Assembly: GCA_009667805.1 (NCBI GenBank)
Contig: CM019066.1
Location: 330,640,619 to 330,704,618 of the forward strand
Direction: 5' to 3'
DNA length: 64,000 nucleotides
From: Leptobrachium leishanense
Lineage: Eukaryota > Chordata > Amphibia > Anura > Megophryidae
Shown: in pieces, positions 1-10,806 of the stretch
Layout of the letters: each line of letters begins with the position of its first letter
Numbering within the stretch: position 1 is the stretch's first letter
The notes under the pieces: model-generated
The model's input: the letters and a program-made list of their open reading frames with translations, nothing else
Database searches by the model: none
Told to the model about the DNA's origin: nothing
Program-made: the position numbers and the translations under genes

Positions 1-2420
1 AGCCAAGAGAATTCTCGATTACGCCATTGGAATAACAATGATTTTACTTCAGACAATATCCTGATGTAATTACATTTGAACATACTTTCTGCATCCCGAG
101 CGATACGCAGCCCTAAATATGTTATGTAATCTGCCTTCCATGCGAAGGTATATCGGGATCTTAGGTCAGACAGTGATTCGGCTGGGACATTAATAGGCAA
201 CGCTTGCGTCTTAGAAAGATTAACCTTATGATAGGAGACCTGACTATATAGATCCAATTCCTGTTGCAATGCGGAAATTGACTCTGAAGGGTCCGTCAGT
301 GTAAGGAGTATGTCATCCGCATATAAATTCAATTTATAAGTTGTAGGGCCGACCTCAACCCCGCGGATACAGTCATTCTGTCGTATGGCTTGCGCCAGGG
401 GTTCTAATATGAGTGCGTACAGTAGAGGGGATAATGGGCACCCTTGCCGGGTTCCATTAGTAATCACAAATTCCTCCGATAAAAACCCCGAGGTGACCAC
501 CCGAGCCGAAGGAGCATCATACAAGGCCCGAATCGCGGCTGTAAATGTAGATGGAAATCCAAATTTATTTAGGACCCGGTCTAGGAACACCCAGCTGACC
601 CTGTCGAAGGCCTTTTCGGCGTCCAACGACAAGATCACACTCGGCAATTCGGACCGCCTCATGACCTCCAATAGGTTAACCAATTTCCTAGTGCTGTCAG
701 GACCCTGACGCCTGGAGACAAAACCCACTTGATCCAAGCCCACCATTGTGGGTAAAATCCTCTGCAATCTATTGGCCAAAATTTTGCTATATAATTTAAC
801 GTCGATGTTCAGGAGTGAAATCGGTCTAAAATGTGAGCAGTGATCAGGGGTCTTTCCCGGCTTAGGAAGGGTGACTATATGCGCTCGTAGCATATCCACC
901 GGGAAAGAGCCCTTCTCCCATGCTATCTCATATCCAGCATGTAAATGCGGCACCAGAAGTGAGGAGAAGGTAGAGTAGTAGTGTCCGGTGAGTCCATCCG
1001 GACCGGGGGATTTATTTTTAGGTAGATTTTTGATAGCATCAGATATATCCTCTCGCTTAATTGGGGAAGAGAGCATGTCCCTCTGTTGACTCGAGAGGGA
1101 CGGGAGATGTACAGTATCCAGATACTCATCCACCACAGATACAGCCGGCGGATGAGCCTGATCCGTAGCTTCTAGGTTATACAAGGATTCATAGTATTTG
1201 GCAAAGTTGTCAGCGATCACTGATGGGTTATATATCAGGCCCTGTTCACTCTTAAGGGTTGCTACCTTTTGGGGCATATTTCGGGGTCGCAATTGTCGGG
1301 CTAGGAGCTTGCCCGGTTTATTTTGAAGGGCATAATAGGAAGATTTCAACCGGGACAAGGAGCGGAAATACGCATCCGCCTCCAGGTCCCTAAGTGATCT
1401 ACATGCTTCCTCCAATGCCTCAGCCGCGTCGGTGGAAGGGGACAATTTATTTTTTACATCTAATTCCTGCAAAGTAGTGAGTATCTCCAGGCGTCTGGAC
1501 ACATACATCTTCCTTAATCTAGTCGCCCAGTCAATACATATCCCTCGGATGACCGATTTATGCGCCTGCCAGACCGTAAGAGGGCAAATGTCAGGAGTCA
1601 CGTTTTCATTAAAATATTGTGTTAGTGCCAATTGGATGGCTTGTTTCGCCGGTTCGTGCATTAACAAGTTATCTCGTAGTCTCCAAGGGGGTCTAGTGCG
1701 ATAACGATACGCATCGGCTAGTGTCAGTAGAACCGGGGAATGATCAGACCAAGTTAATGGCAGTATGGAACATTCCTCCACTTGAGATATGGCAGAGCCT
1801 GGCAGTAGAAAGTGGTCTATGCGAGTGTAGCTATTATGAACATGGGAGCGAAAGGTATAATCCCTTTCAGTGGGATGAAGCAAGCGCCATATGTCATATA
1901 AGTTATATTGCTGTAAGAGCAACTGAAATTTTTTCGGGGAAGTAGCCGACTTCGCAGTGTCGCTAGGTGCCGAACGATCCCGAGACGGATCTAGGCAGAT
2001 ATTCAGATCTCCGCATAAAACTAGAATACCCGTCTGTACCTCTGATACTTTACGTAGTACTTGTGCTATGAATTGGGGTTGGGATGTATTAGGAGCGTAT
2101 ACAGAGACTATCGTGTACGTGGTCGAGTTAATTGTGCAAACAAGAATAACATATCTACCTCTAGTGTCTTTGAGTATTCGGTGGGCCAGGAAGGCCACTT
2201 TATTATTTACTAACAAGGACACCCCCCTGGATTTGGATCGATAAGTAGAGTGGTATTGTGTGCCAAACCCTGGGACGTTTAACGGGGGATGGTCCAGTCG
2301 GCGGAAGTGTGTCTCCTGCAGACACACTACATCAACGTCTAGGGAGCGAAGGTCCCTATATAGCGAGTGTCTCTTTACAGGTAGATTCAAACCTTTAACG
2401 TTAAATGTCAGTACCTTCAT
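1..2420 (-). CDS. L1 ORF2 protein (endonuclease / reverse transcriptase), C-terminus cut by window edge
   Basis: The frame opens at the ATG at 2418-2420 and stays open to position 1, at least 806 codons. L1 ORF2 proteins are usually about 1,250-1,300 residues, so roughly a third is missing beyond the window. The apurinic-type endonuclease comes first: FNVKGLN near residue 6, QETH at 35-38, SVYAPN, GDLN, and the catalytic SDH with Asp at about 226 (positions 1740-1748). The reverse transcriptase follows, with [17 protein letters not shown] near residue 600, [12 protein letters not shown], and the catalytic YADD at about 700-703 (positions 312-323). YADD is in frame with the ATG, which rules out a net frameshift. 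The protein nicks DNA and copies the L1 RNA at the nick by target-primed reverse transcription. All catalytic motifs looked for are intact. The cysteine-rich C-terminal region lies outside the window. Confidence 0.92.
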   Translation of the reverse strand, partial: MKVLTFNVKGLNLPVKRHSLYRDLRSLDVDVVCLQETHFRRLDHPPLNVPGFGTQYHSTYRSKSRGVSLLVNNKVAFLAHRILKDTRGRYVILVCTINSTTYTIVSVYAPNTSQPQFIAQVLRKVSEVQTGILVLCGDLNICLDPSRDRSAPSDTAKSATSPKKFQLLLQQYNLYDIWRLLHPTERDYTFRSHVHNSYTRIDHFLLPGSAISQVEECSILPLTWSDHSPVLLTLADAYRYRTRPPWRLRDNLLMHEPAKQAIQLALTQYFNENVTPDICPLTVWQAHKSVIRGICIDWATRLRKMYVSRRLEILTTLQELDVKNKLSPSTDAAEALEEACRSLRDLEADAYFRSLSRLKSSYYALQNKPGKLLARQLRPRNMPQKVATLKSEQGLIYNPSVIADNFAKYYESLYNLEATDQAHPPAVSVVDEYLDTVHLPSLSSQQRDMLSSPIKREDISDAIKNLPKNKSPGPDGLTGHYYSTFSSLLVPHLHAGYEIAWEKGSFPVDMLRAHIVTLPKPGKTPDHCSHFRPISLLNIDVKLYSKILANRLQRILPTMVGLDQVGFVSRRQGPDSTRKLVNLLEVMRRSELPSVILSLDAEKAFDRVSWVFLDRVLNKFGFPSTFTAAIRALYDAPSARVVTSGFLSEEFVITNGTRQGCPLSPLLYALILEPLAQAIRQNDCIRGVEVGPTTYKLNLYADDILLTLTDPSESISALQQELDLYSQVSYHKVNLSKTQALPINVPAESLSDLRSRYTFAWKADYITYLGLRIARDAESMFKCNYIRILSEVKSLLFQWRNREFSW

Positions 2421-2880
2421 GGAGGATCATAAGTGAGCGTCATTGCTAGGGAAAACCCAGTGTGCCCTGTCCAAGGTCCGCCATGCGCGTAGCCTATCAA
2501 GCACGTTCGTAACATTAGAGAACCTCTGCCCTGGGGGGGGAAAAAGTGAACACAGTATACAAAAAAAAGGGATAACAGCCACAGCCGTGGCAAAACTATA
2601 TACAAAAAATAAACACCTCTCCCGTAGAGCTCTCCTCCGAAGCAGAGCCCCACACTCCTCCGTGGAGGAGGGAGAATAGAGGGGTGACATCCGTGGCTAG
2701 GATCAACCAACATCTAAGCCCAGCTCATTGTGCAACAGCGCAGCAAGGCAGCAATATAATATAAACCATCAACGTATATAAGCGGATTACTTAATAGACA
2801 ATGGTTACGGAAAACGGAACTTTTCGAACATTTCGGTATGACCGATATATGTCCTGCTAATATGGTCCCTGGTGGAACCT
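2421..2880 (-). other. L1 inter-ORF spacer
   Basis: About 460 bp separate the ORF1 stop (2881-2883) from the ORF2 ATG. No reading frame here resembles a protein. It has A-rich and G-rich runs, for example near 2535-2575. The length is larger than in mammalian L1 but within what amphibian and fish L1-like elements show (general knowledge). ORF2 is presumably translated by reinitiation or an internal mechanism. Confidence 0.6.
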
Positions 2881-3741
2881 TCAACGCTTGCTCCATTCTT
2901 TTTCTAGCCGTTTGGGCCGAGATGAGCGTTTTTCCGTAATCTCAGCGAAAGATAATCCCCAGGATTCCAAAGCAAATCTGGCTTCAGCCACTGAGCAGAG
3001 CACCGTGATCTTTCCATCGCGGGTGACTAACAACTTCGTGGGGTACCCCCATCGATACCCCACTCCAGCCTCCCGCAGCGCCACCGTGGCAGGGCGGAAA
3101 AGTCGTCGCTGTTGAAGAGTGGCCTGCGACAGATCTGGAAATACTGTCAGGTGGGCATACTCCGGGCCCAAGGCATTTGAATTACGCAGAGCTCGTAGGA
3201 TATCTTCCCTGGGTTTAAAGTAGTGGAGCCTCAATAGGACGTCCCTTGGCGCTTGAGGAGGGGCCGAAGGTGGCTTAGGGAGTCGGTGAATACGGTCCAT
3301 AAGCAGCGTTTCTGGGCCTGCATCAGGCAGGAGGTATGAAAAAAATTCCGCCACGTACTCTTGGAGGTTTTTTGTGGTCACCGATTCTGACACCCCCCGA
3401 ATTTTAAGGTTATGTCTCCTGGAGCGGTCTTCTAAGTCGGCCAGTTTTCTTGTACAGTGTTGCAGTTTCTCCTCCAGCTCCTCCACCTTAGATGTCATGT
3501 CATTGTGTGCCTCTGCTACCTCAGACATTTTTTCCTCCAGTTTAGAGGTCCTGTCACCGATCTCCCTAATGTCATTTCTGATATCTGTGGCCACAGTGTC
3601 TAACCTGGTCGTCAATGCTGCAGAGAGGTCAGCTAACATCACCTCCATCCTCTCAGTAAAAGTCGCCAGCTCTGAGCTCCCCCCTGTTCCCTGCATGCCG
3701 CCATGAGGCTGAGGGGAACCGCCGCCATTTTGGGTCTCCAC
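2881..3741 (-). CDS. L1 ORF1 protein (RNA-binding, coiled-coil plus RRM)
   Basis: An uninterrupted frame of 286 codons when counted from a GTG at 3741. The first in-frame ATG is at 3694-3696, giving 271 residues, and is the safer start. No in-frame ATG lies between it and the upstream in-frame stop. Residues about 35-105 form a heptad-rich coiled coil (SKLEEKMSEV, VEELEEKLQ). The L1 ORF1 hallmark LEDRSRRHNLKIRG follows, leading into the RNA-recognition fold, and then a C-terminal domain with FPDLSQATLQQRR and a basic end. ORF1p forms trimers, coats L1 RNA and acts as a nucleic-acid chaperone in the cytoplasmic particle. It sits upstream of ORF2 as expected. No broken residues were noted. Confidence 0.9.
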   Translation of the reverse strand: METQNGGGSPQPHGGMQGTGGSSELATFTERMEVMLADLSAALTTRLDTVATDIRNDIREIGDRTSKLEEKMSEVAEAHNDMTSKVEELEEKLQHCTRKLADLEDRSRRHNLKIRGVSESVTTKNLQEYVAEFFSYLLPDAGPETLLMDRIHRLPKPPSAPPQAPRDVLLRLHYFKPREDILRALRNSNALGPEYAHLTVFPDLSQATLQQRRLFRPATVALREAGVGYRWGYPTKLLVTRDGKITVLCSVAEARFALESWGLSFAEITEKRSSRPKRLEKEWSKR

Positions 3742-3972
3742 ACCATCCCGGCGCTTACCCGTTTTTGGCGTGAAAAAGTCAGTTTTTTCGGCCGTTTTTT
3801 TTATCTTGCTGCCGCCATCAGAGTGTCCTATCGATCCGCTGCAATTTGCACTGCTTTTTATGCTGTTTGCTGGTATATATCCGCCGTTTTGAGCCTAGCA
3901 GGAGCCGAGCTAAGAGATCACACTGCCGCCATGATCGATCGCTGGCCACGCCCCTCTTCACTTTGTTTTTTA
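3742..3972 (-). promoter_or_regulatory. L1 5' leader with presumed internal promoter
   Basis: GC-rich leader immediately upstream of ORF1, containing atggcggcag and ggcgtggcc motifs. L1 elements carry their promoter inside the 5' UTR, so this is the expected location. No specific factor site is claimed. A short out-of-frame ATG precedes an in-frame-less stretch, so upstream reading frames may affect ORF1 translation. Confidence 0.5.
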
Positions 3973-4384
3973 AAATAATATTTTACTGGCTACCGTTTTT
4001 TTTTATTTTTGCATTATACAAATTCTGATAAAAATCTCAATGACAAAAAAAAATAATAGAAAGCATCAGGCAGCTCATGCAATCCCTCTCTATTCTTTCA
4101 TTCCAAATAATACTTTGAAAGTCTGTTCTTTGCTTTTAAACAGATATATTGGAAGTGCATGCCTTTCTATTTATTTATTTTATACTTCTAAGGTTTTTCA
4201 CGATCCTCTGGCAGAACACCAGCATGTGTTCCTGGGCCTGGCATGATTACTCTTACCGACAGGTGGTGTACATGTATATATGAGTTATAAAACAAACAAC
4301 AACTACCAAGCATCTCCATTTCTACCCTGAATTGAAATAAAACCACGTGATTGCACATTTTCAATGACTATTAGCACCACCTTA
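3973..4384. other. AT-rich flank, no gene seen
   Basis: Nothing recognisable apart from A/T runs. It separates the L1 5' end from the first palindromic MITE. Confidence 0.5.
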
Positions 4385-4495
4385 GGGCTCTATCACCTCC
4401 TTCAAGCTAACACTAGCGTCAGCGTTAGTTGACCTTATGACCTTCTTTAAGCTAGCGCTAACGCTGACGCTAGCTTAAAGAAGGTCATAGGGCTG
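4385..4495. repeat. Small palindromic MITE (gggctctat terminus)
   Basis: Begins gggctctatcacctcc, like the Harbinger-type MITEs elsewhere in the window. It contains a perfect inverted repeat with 21-bp arms at 4437-4457 and 4468-4488 around a 10-nt loop. A third diverged copy of the arm lies at 4396-4425, so the unit looks like stacked terminal inverted repeats with almost no interior. Confidence 0.6.
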
Positions 4496-4629
4496 TGCCC
4501 ACATTGCCTTTGAATCGCTAATTGGTTAAAAATCCCACTAGTGCTCATTAATTTGCGATTCGTACCGCAAATTTACTGCTCCCTATACCTAACATAGGGA
4601 GCACAAATGAAAGCAAAGAGTAACTAGTG

Positions 4630-4912
4630 TTAACCCTTTCACTGCTGAGGACGTGTGGGGAACGTCCTCATTGACTCCTAAGGAAAGATAGGGGTGGAGA
4701 TAAGGGTTCCTTTGAACCCCCGATATCTCCTGACTGTTTTCAGCTAGCAGGGTCATATTTGGTATCATTAGAAAGGCCCAGAGCATGGCCTTTCCAATGA
4801 TACCAAACATGACCATGTTTAAAGTAAAGAAAAAAAATAACAATAATAATACAAAAAAGAAAAATGTGGGTTTTTTTTAAGCCGTGAAATGGCTCAGCAG
4901 TGAAGGGGTTAA
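4630..4912. mobile_element. piggyBac-type MITE, 283 bp, TTAA-flanked
   Basis: TTAA duplications at 4630-4633 and 4909-4912 flank inverted ends CCCTTTCACTGCTGAG and CTCAGCAGTGAAGGGG (15 of 16 matches). TTAA targets and ends starting CCCTTT are typical of piggyBac elements, including frog ones. The interior has no coding potential. It contains a strong hairpin at 4751-4814 (arms around ggtatcat, loop cagagcat) that recurs in other TTAA elements here. Confidence 0.85.
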
Positions 4913-5494
4913 GATCACTTGGTCCTAACGCTAGTTACTAAGAGCTGGCAATAATGAAAAAGTTACCACCAGCTCAGGGGTGTAGGTAACGGATTGCGCT
5001 GCTGCAACCTGCAGCTCAAAACGCCCCCAAAAAATCAAATACTCACCTCTCATCCAGTGGCGAGAACGGCGGCCCGATCTGTTGCTTCTGGCCGCCGGGA
5101 GCAGAGGGAGATTGGGGGAAGAAAGTTCCCTGCCTCCCTCCACAATCACTCCACCGACCAGCAGGATCTCGCAAGAGGCGAGATCCTGCCTGTCATGTGA
5201 CCCGGCAGCACCGTCCTCCAGATGCTGGGGACGGCACTGTAGCGCTGCCCCCAACACCCATGAGCTTAGCGATCAATAAGGGGCAGGCTGCCGGTGTCAA
5301 TGCCTGCCCCGCGTTTTGCAGGGGAAACCAGGACACTAAGGGGAAATAAGTAAACACAAATTTTTCCCCTTAGCATCCTGGTTTTAGCTCAGGGCACATG
5401 ATAGTGCTCTGAGTAGAGCTATACTATACTATTGCATAATCATGCATACTACAGTATGCAGGATGGAGACCCAGGATTGGGTTCTTACACTGTA
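4913..5494. repeat. Hairpin-bearing unclassified repeat
   Basis: No gene. Two inverted repeats stand out: 5161-5188 (caggatctcgc / gcgagatcctg) and about 5325-5387 (aaccaggacactaagggg / ccccttagcatcctggtt). Such stems are usual for MITE interiors, but I could not define the termini. Confidence 0.45.
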
Positions 5495-6096
5495 TTAACT
5501 CCTTCACACCGAGAATCGCGCTGTCTCGAATTTGTATTGTAACGCATTGAAAAGCACTCATTAGCATATCAAAAGACAATTTTCACACCTTTTTAAAGCA
5601 GGATTAGTGTGTCCCCTACGGAGGATCGAAATCCTTTGTTTCATGTCTCTCCAAGCACCCTGGAGAATATTTTTATATTCTATTGGTATTTTTTGGAAGC
5701 TGCATAGCTAATAATCTCATTATGATCACTACAAATCCTATAAGCAGGAGATCTGACCATATTTTTACATTTTTATTTATCACAGTTACTGTACCTAACA
5801 CAAAGGCCATTTCTGCCTGTATGATAATAATGCAGACACCGTTTCAAATTGTGTAAGATACAGTACACCATCTAGAGCTCAGAATCTTAAATTTCAACAA
5901 TATTTCTGTAAAGGATAAACGAATACTTGAAAAATTAAAAATGAGCAAATTTACATTATTTTTTTACTATCTTAGAATAACAATTTCTGTGAAAATTCTA
6001 TTTTACTCTATATTTAATTGTTAACTTCGAATGCCATGTTTCAAAAATGTTTGTGATAAACTTTGTTTCTCCAAAAATCGCTTGGTAAGGGGTTAA
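5495..6096. mobile_element. TTAA-flanked MITE, 602 bp, piggyBac-like
   Basis: TTAA at 5495-5498 and 6093-6096. The ends CTCCTTCACACCGAGAATCG and, read inward from the right, CCCCTTACCAAGCGATTTT are similar but degraded. They belong to the CCCCTTCACTACCAAG end type also seen at 37780 and 16424. The interior is AT-rich and non-coding. Confidence 0.6.
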
Positions 6097-7682
6097 TATT
6101 GTACTTACATGAGTAAAGTACATACTGTAGCTGCTTACTGTGACGCCTGCCACCGATAGCGCCGTAACAAAGGAGCAACTTCATATCGTCATGGTGTTTT
6201 GAATGGCTTACAACACTTGTGATTAAAATGATAACATTCTCTGTTTATGGAATAGACAAGTAATTTTTTCTTCACTTTCTCACACAGCTGAGACATCTGC
6301 TGTCACACAAATACTCTGTAAGGCTCTTGATTCTAAACTGCAGTTCACTGAGCAACCCTGGTGGCCGAAAATGTACATTATGTATTTCAGTAAAGTCTCT
6401 TTTCGAGAAAAGTATGTTTATATTTTCACAACCAATGTTTGAACCTTGAATATTTTCCAGGAATTTCATGAAAAGGACCAAATGACCTCAAAAAATGCCA
6501 TAAATATTAAATCTGTGGGGAGCTGAAACGTTGCTCTCACATCGGATGTTGTGCAGTCGCAGATGTGCCAAATCAGTCAAACTTGCTGGCCAGCCGGCTA
6601 CCTCATTATTTTTACATAGGAACCTGTAATTTTCACAAGCTTACCTTTTTTAGGTCTGTGGTCTTTCTAATTGCAGCCAGACCAAGTAAGCAACTAATCA
6701 GGAAGGAAAACAACACTAAAAAGTTTTTTTTTTACAGGAATAAAGTGCTGCATGGCAATTTTTCCTTTGTGAGAAAGTTGCTCAATACGATTTGCAGTCA
6801 CGTCAGCCTGACAGTTATAAGGGGTTACCAAAAATGGGGGGATGGAGGAAGCATAGGGCTGCAATCAACCAGATTTGCAATCAAGGGAAGCTGTCCAAGT
6901 TGAAATTGTACCTTTCATTTAAATACACTCACCACTAATTCAACGTGTAATTAGTAGCCTAGATCCGGACACGGGGATGAAATTTAGAAACCGGGAAGGG
7001 TGTGTTTTAACTGAAGTGTGAGGAGGAAATGTATGTGTTTTGCTTTTGCTTTTTATATTTAACCTTTCAAGATCTGTAGCGTAAGTTAATTAGTGACTGT
7101 ACCTGGAACTCAGTTTCCCAATGAATTCCAATCAAGTGACCCTGTTAACAGGAACAGCTTGGGGTCAATCCAATGATTAGACCCAACGGTTACTTTGTCT
7201 CTGCCGTAAAACCATTCCAAGGACCTTTGGTCAACTTCCAGTCTACCTGACTAGTAGCCTTCATCACAGGGATATTTCCAAGAGGTAGAGAAGATCGGCA
7301 GCATGGACCCCACAACCATAAGCCTGACAAGTGATAGACTGGGAATACAGATACTACATTATTAAGTCCAGAAAGTGGATGTAGAAATTCTAAAGCATTT
7401 ATATCAATCACATTAACTACCAAGGTAATAATCCAGTGTGTTAACACACTGTTTTCCAGATGAAGGGAAGATATAAACACTTTGCAGCAATGGAAAAATA
7501 TATTCTCGGCGGTCAGAAGCTATTTCATTAACCGCTGTGTTACCTGTATGTAGCCTTTACTGTAACAGGCCCATAGTCACTAGGGAGGTGGCTGACCACC
7601 ATGCTCCTCCAAAGGGCACAGAGTGTCTCCTAAGCATGGACAAGGAGGTGAGTAACTGTACTAGTGTCATGTCCCGCGTCGA
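6097..7682. other. About 1.6 kb without recognised gene or repeat
   Basis: AT-rich sequence with short ORFs only (under 115 codons). None resembles a known family. A gaaacgttg string near 6525 resembles the end of the hammerhead-like motifs but lacks a convincing stem. Confidence 0.5.
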
Positions 7683-8583
7683 GGATCGGCTATTCCTGAC
7701 GACCCTGCTCTGTGTACCGACTTGGCTATTCCTGACGACCCTGATCTGTGTACCGACTCAGCTATTCCTGACGACCCTGCTCTGTGTACCGACTTGGCTA
7801 TTCCTGATGACCCTGCTCTGTGTACCGACTCAGCTATTCCTGACGACCCTGCTCTGTGTACCGACTTGGCTATTCCTGATGACCCTGCTCTGTGTACCGA
7901 CTCAGCTATTCCTGACGACCCTGCTCTGTGTATCGACTTGGCTATTCCTGATGACCCTGCTCTGTGTATCGACTTGGCTATTCCTGATGACCCTGCTCTG
8001 TGTACCGACTTGGTAATTCCTGATGACCCTGCTCTGTGTACCGACTTGGCTATTCCTGATGACCCTGCTCTGTGTACCGACTCAGCTATTCCTGACGACC
8101 CTGCTCTGTGTACCGACTTGGCTATTCCTGATGACCCTGCTCTGTGTACCGACTCAGCTATTCCTGACGACCCTGCTCTGTGTACCGACTTGGCTATTCC
8201 TGATGACCCTGCTCTGTGTACCAACTCAGCTATTCCTGACGACCCTGCTCTGTGTATCGACTTGGCTATTCCTGATGACCCTGCTCTGTGTATCGACTTG
8301 GCTATTCCTGATGACCCTGCTCTGTGTACCGACTCGGCTATTCCTGATGACCCTGCTCTGTGTATCGACTTGGCTATTCCTGATGACCCTACTCTGTGTA
8401 CCGACTTGGCTATTCCTGATGACCCTGCTCTGTGTACCGACTCAGCTATTCCTGACGACCCTGCTCTGTGTACCGACTTGGCTATTCCGGACGACCCTGC
8501 TCTGTGTACCGACTTGGCTATTCCGGACGACCCTGATCTGTGTACCGACTCGGTTATTCCTGGCGACCCTGCTCTGTTTATTG
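7683..8583. repeat. 36-bp minisatellite, about 25 units
   Basis: Tandem units of 36 bp built around gctattcctgaygaccctgc. Two unit types, one starting ttggct with gatgac and one starting cagct with gacgac, alternate over much of the array and create a 72-bp higher-order period. A few units depart from this (ttggtaattcc near 8011, ccaactc near 8221). Because 36 is a multiple of three and the unit lacks stops, long frames appear on both strands, such as a 12-residue repeat of the type IPDDPALCTD. Flanks show no promoter, signal peptide or non-repetitive coding part, so this is read as non-coding satellite. Confidence 0.95.
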
Positions 8584-9517
8584 CTCTCGGTCACCAGGTC
8601 AGTCAATGGTGATGTCGGCTCGCAGAGAGTTTGCCGACATCCCCTTTGCTGACACCACACACGAAATCAGGCGGTCACAGAGAAGCAGTGATGTACTGAA
8701 TCCGTACATGCGTGCAACTCCAACCCATTACTCCCCGCTGACGCAACGGAACTTGCCCAAGTTGGTAGCGGTGCGCTATTTACGGTTCCTACGCTACCCA
8801 CATTGAGAAGAAGCACAGATTGCGTTAGAAAGCTTCAGGGACTTTTGGGTTTGGTAGTCCCTGAGCCGAAGATTTGGAGCTGCACGCGGTGAGGTAAGCT
8901 TGTCTCTTAGCTGAGAAGCAGCATGAGGACATGTAGTGGCAAAGAAAGCAGCTTTTGGTTTCATTAGGTTAAGACCCACCTAGCCAAACGTTTCCATGAT
9001 GTGGTGGGTGGGCTTAACACACTAATGACCATTATGGTAAACTAAAACCTCTGGTTTGTTTCGCATGGAACCATAGGAGTAAGCGCAAATGACAGCCTTT
9101 TTCCTTGTTATATCAGCATTATTTGCCCAATAATTTAAGGGTAAAAGAGGAACTATATTTTTCAACAGAGTATTCCTTTAACGATTAAGACATACTATAG
9201 GGGCCGGAAAGCTGTGTACAGAGCTGTCTTTAATCTGACTGTACATGTAGTACAGCTTTGCCATTAGTCACATAAGTCACATCTGGTAATTACTTGTTGA
9301 GTTAGCAGGAATATACTGAAAACAATAAGAGCTTTATGGGTTACAGAGCTGCAGAGATTCCTGCAGGAGCTCCACAGATTGAGGACTTGCTGAAAATGCT
9401 TGCAATTGAACAGATATTAAACGTATTTATGAGTAGCTTTTCAATGAGTTTGATAATATTTATATTGCAGCAATTGGTTTATAAACAAATATCTGTTATA
9501 CTGCTACTGGGTATCCA
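8584..9517. other. No gene; contains a copy of a dispersed repeat
   Basis: The stretch about 9027-9112 (cctctggtttgtttcgcatg onward) resembles the duplicated repeat at 50150-50230 and 50570-50640. The rest is unassigned. Confidence 0.5.
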
Positions 9518-9611
9518 TTTGATGCTAAATCCAAAACTTTGGATCAAATTTTATCCACTATGTAAAAGCCCTGTCTTTACCACAATGCAGAGCTCCAAGC
9601 AGGGGTGGACT
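9518..9611 (+). repeat. Left arm of a 1.2-kb-spaced inverted repeat
   Basis: About 92 bp running from gatgctaaatccaaaactttgg to gctccaagcaggggtggac match, in reverse, the segment 10706-10806 with only scattered differences. The match extends about 11 bp into the hAT terminus that starts at 9600. Confidence 0.8.
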
Positions 9612-9910
9612 GATCATTAGGGCAATTGGGCACTGCCTGAGGGCCCTGGCCTAAGAGGTGGCCCAATGAGGACCCCCTAAGACTTAGTTTAGCCTGTCCT
9701 TCAGTGGGGTCTCCTCAAGACAAAAATGATGAAGCGATTGTATCAGCAGCCAACTTTAAACAGGATATATAAAGTCTGTAATACAACAATGTACATATGG
9801 ACATACTGTAATGCTTGCATGTGGGAGTGGCTTGCATGTCGGCTGGCAGAATGAGGGGTCCCATGATCTCCTATTGCCCATAGGCCCCATGAGTCGTCAG
9901 TCTGCCCCTG
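9600..9910. mobile_element. hAT MITE, 311 bp
   Basis: Ends CAGGGGTGGACTGATC and GTCAGTCTGCCCCTG are inverted repeats with the hAT CAG...CTG form. Flanking 8-mers gctccaag (9592-9599) and gtcccaag (9911-9918) match at 6 of 8 positions, a decayed 8-bp target duplication. It has the same terminal family as the large element at 11208-16012. No coding sequence. Confidence 0.75.
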
Positions 9911-10705
9911 GTCCCAAGGTAAGAAAATGAAGTGCATTTGTTTTATTCATAACATACCATATGCTTTGACTATGATATTGGTGTAGCACGATATGAAAGT
10001 ATCAAAGCAAAGAGTAAACATGCTAAGTGTATTTACACTTTTTTTGTATTGCATTCTGAAACTATTGCAGGCATTGAAAGATTTTTGCACCCTGTTTAGG
10101 AAAAAATGATTTTATTGTTTCCTTATAAGATATAGATTAGATATTACATACAAGTTATTTTTTTTACACTTACAACATATACAGAATATATATGTCACTT
10201 AAATATATTTTGCCACTGACAAAATCATCTATAGAACAAAGAGGAAAAAACAGAACAAATCTCCAAACAAAATGTTAAATATGACTTTGATTAAACACAC
10301 AGGAAAAAGAAAGGTTCCAATCAGCTCCCAAAACCTGGAACACTGCAGTTTATCTTAAAAGATTCAATATGTTTTCTTATATACAGTATTCAACATGTCA
10401 TGTATTCCCATTCATGTCTGTAAATCACAGTGGGGATTCTCCACTGTGTACTGGTCATGGGGCCCCTGATTTATGGTTGTGTGCTTTACATTTTACAAGG
10501 AAACACAAAAAACAACCTTTTACAACAGCTCGCGTGTGAATTAACACCTGCATTGGCAGATTTCACTGTCATTTTTAATATCTGGTGATCAAGAGAAAAG
10601 GTTTTGGATGTTTTTCTGACATTATTCCCGTGTACCTATATGATGGATCATCTTAACCCTTGTCAAATCTGCTGGTATAAGCATAAGATAAGTAATCTTC
10701 TGGAA
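9911..10705. other. AT-rich spacer inside the inverted-repeat pair
   Basis: No gene recognised. Simple A/T-rich sequence. Confidence 0.5.
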
Positions 10706-10806
10706 ATGGTTTGTGTCCACCTCTGCTTGGAACTCTACATTGTGGTAAAGACAGGGCTTTTACCTATTGGATAAAATTTGATCCAAGGTTTTGGATTCAG
10801 CAATCT
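10706..10806 (-). repeat. Right arm of the inverted repeat begun at 9518
   Basis: Reverse complement of 9518-9611, including the sequence ttgatccaaggttttggatt. It abuts the decayed left end of the next Harbinger-type MITE. Confidence 0.8.

Larger units (their letters stand above)
1..3972 (-). mobile_element. L1-type LINE, complete 5' part, 3' end outside window
   Basis: A non-LTR retrotransposon reads right to left: GC-rich leader, ORF1, a 460-bp spacer, then ORF2 with endonuclease and reverse transcriptase. The start near 3972 is set by the change from a GC-rich leader containing ggcgtggcc to AT-rich flanking DNA. It is approximate, because no target-site duplication can be seen without the 3' end. 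Neither ORF shows a frameshift or a stop in the visible part. Most genomic L1 copies are 5'-truncated and decayed, so a full-length 5' end with two open frames suggests a young insertion (inference). Family assignment to L1 rests on the ORF1 type and the ORF2 domain order. Subfamily is not assigned. Confidence 0.9.

Noticed and set aside
385..708. Plus-strand ORF within the L1
   Set aside because: Antisense shadow of the ORF2 reverse transcriptase region around YADD.
7722..8612. 296-codon ORF with 12-residue acidic repeats, and its frame-shifted and antisense counterparts
   Set aside because: Follows from the stop-free 36-bp unit. No signal peptide, flanking exon or family resemblance.
8442..8806. 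Possible host exon after the 36-bp array
   Set aside because: Short frames only, no splice-site pair or recognisable domain.
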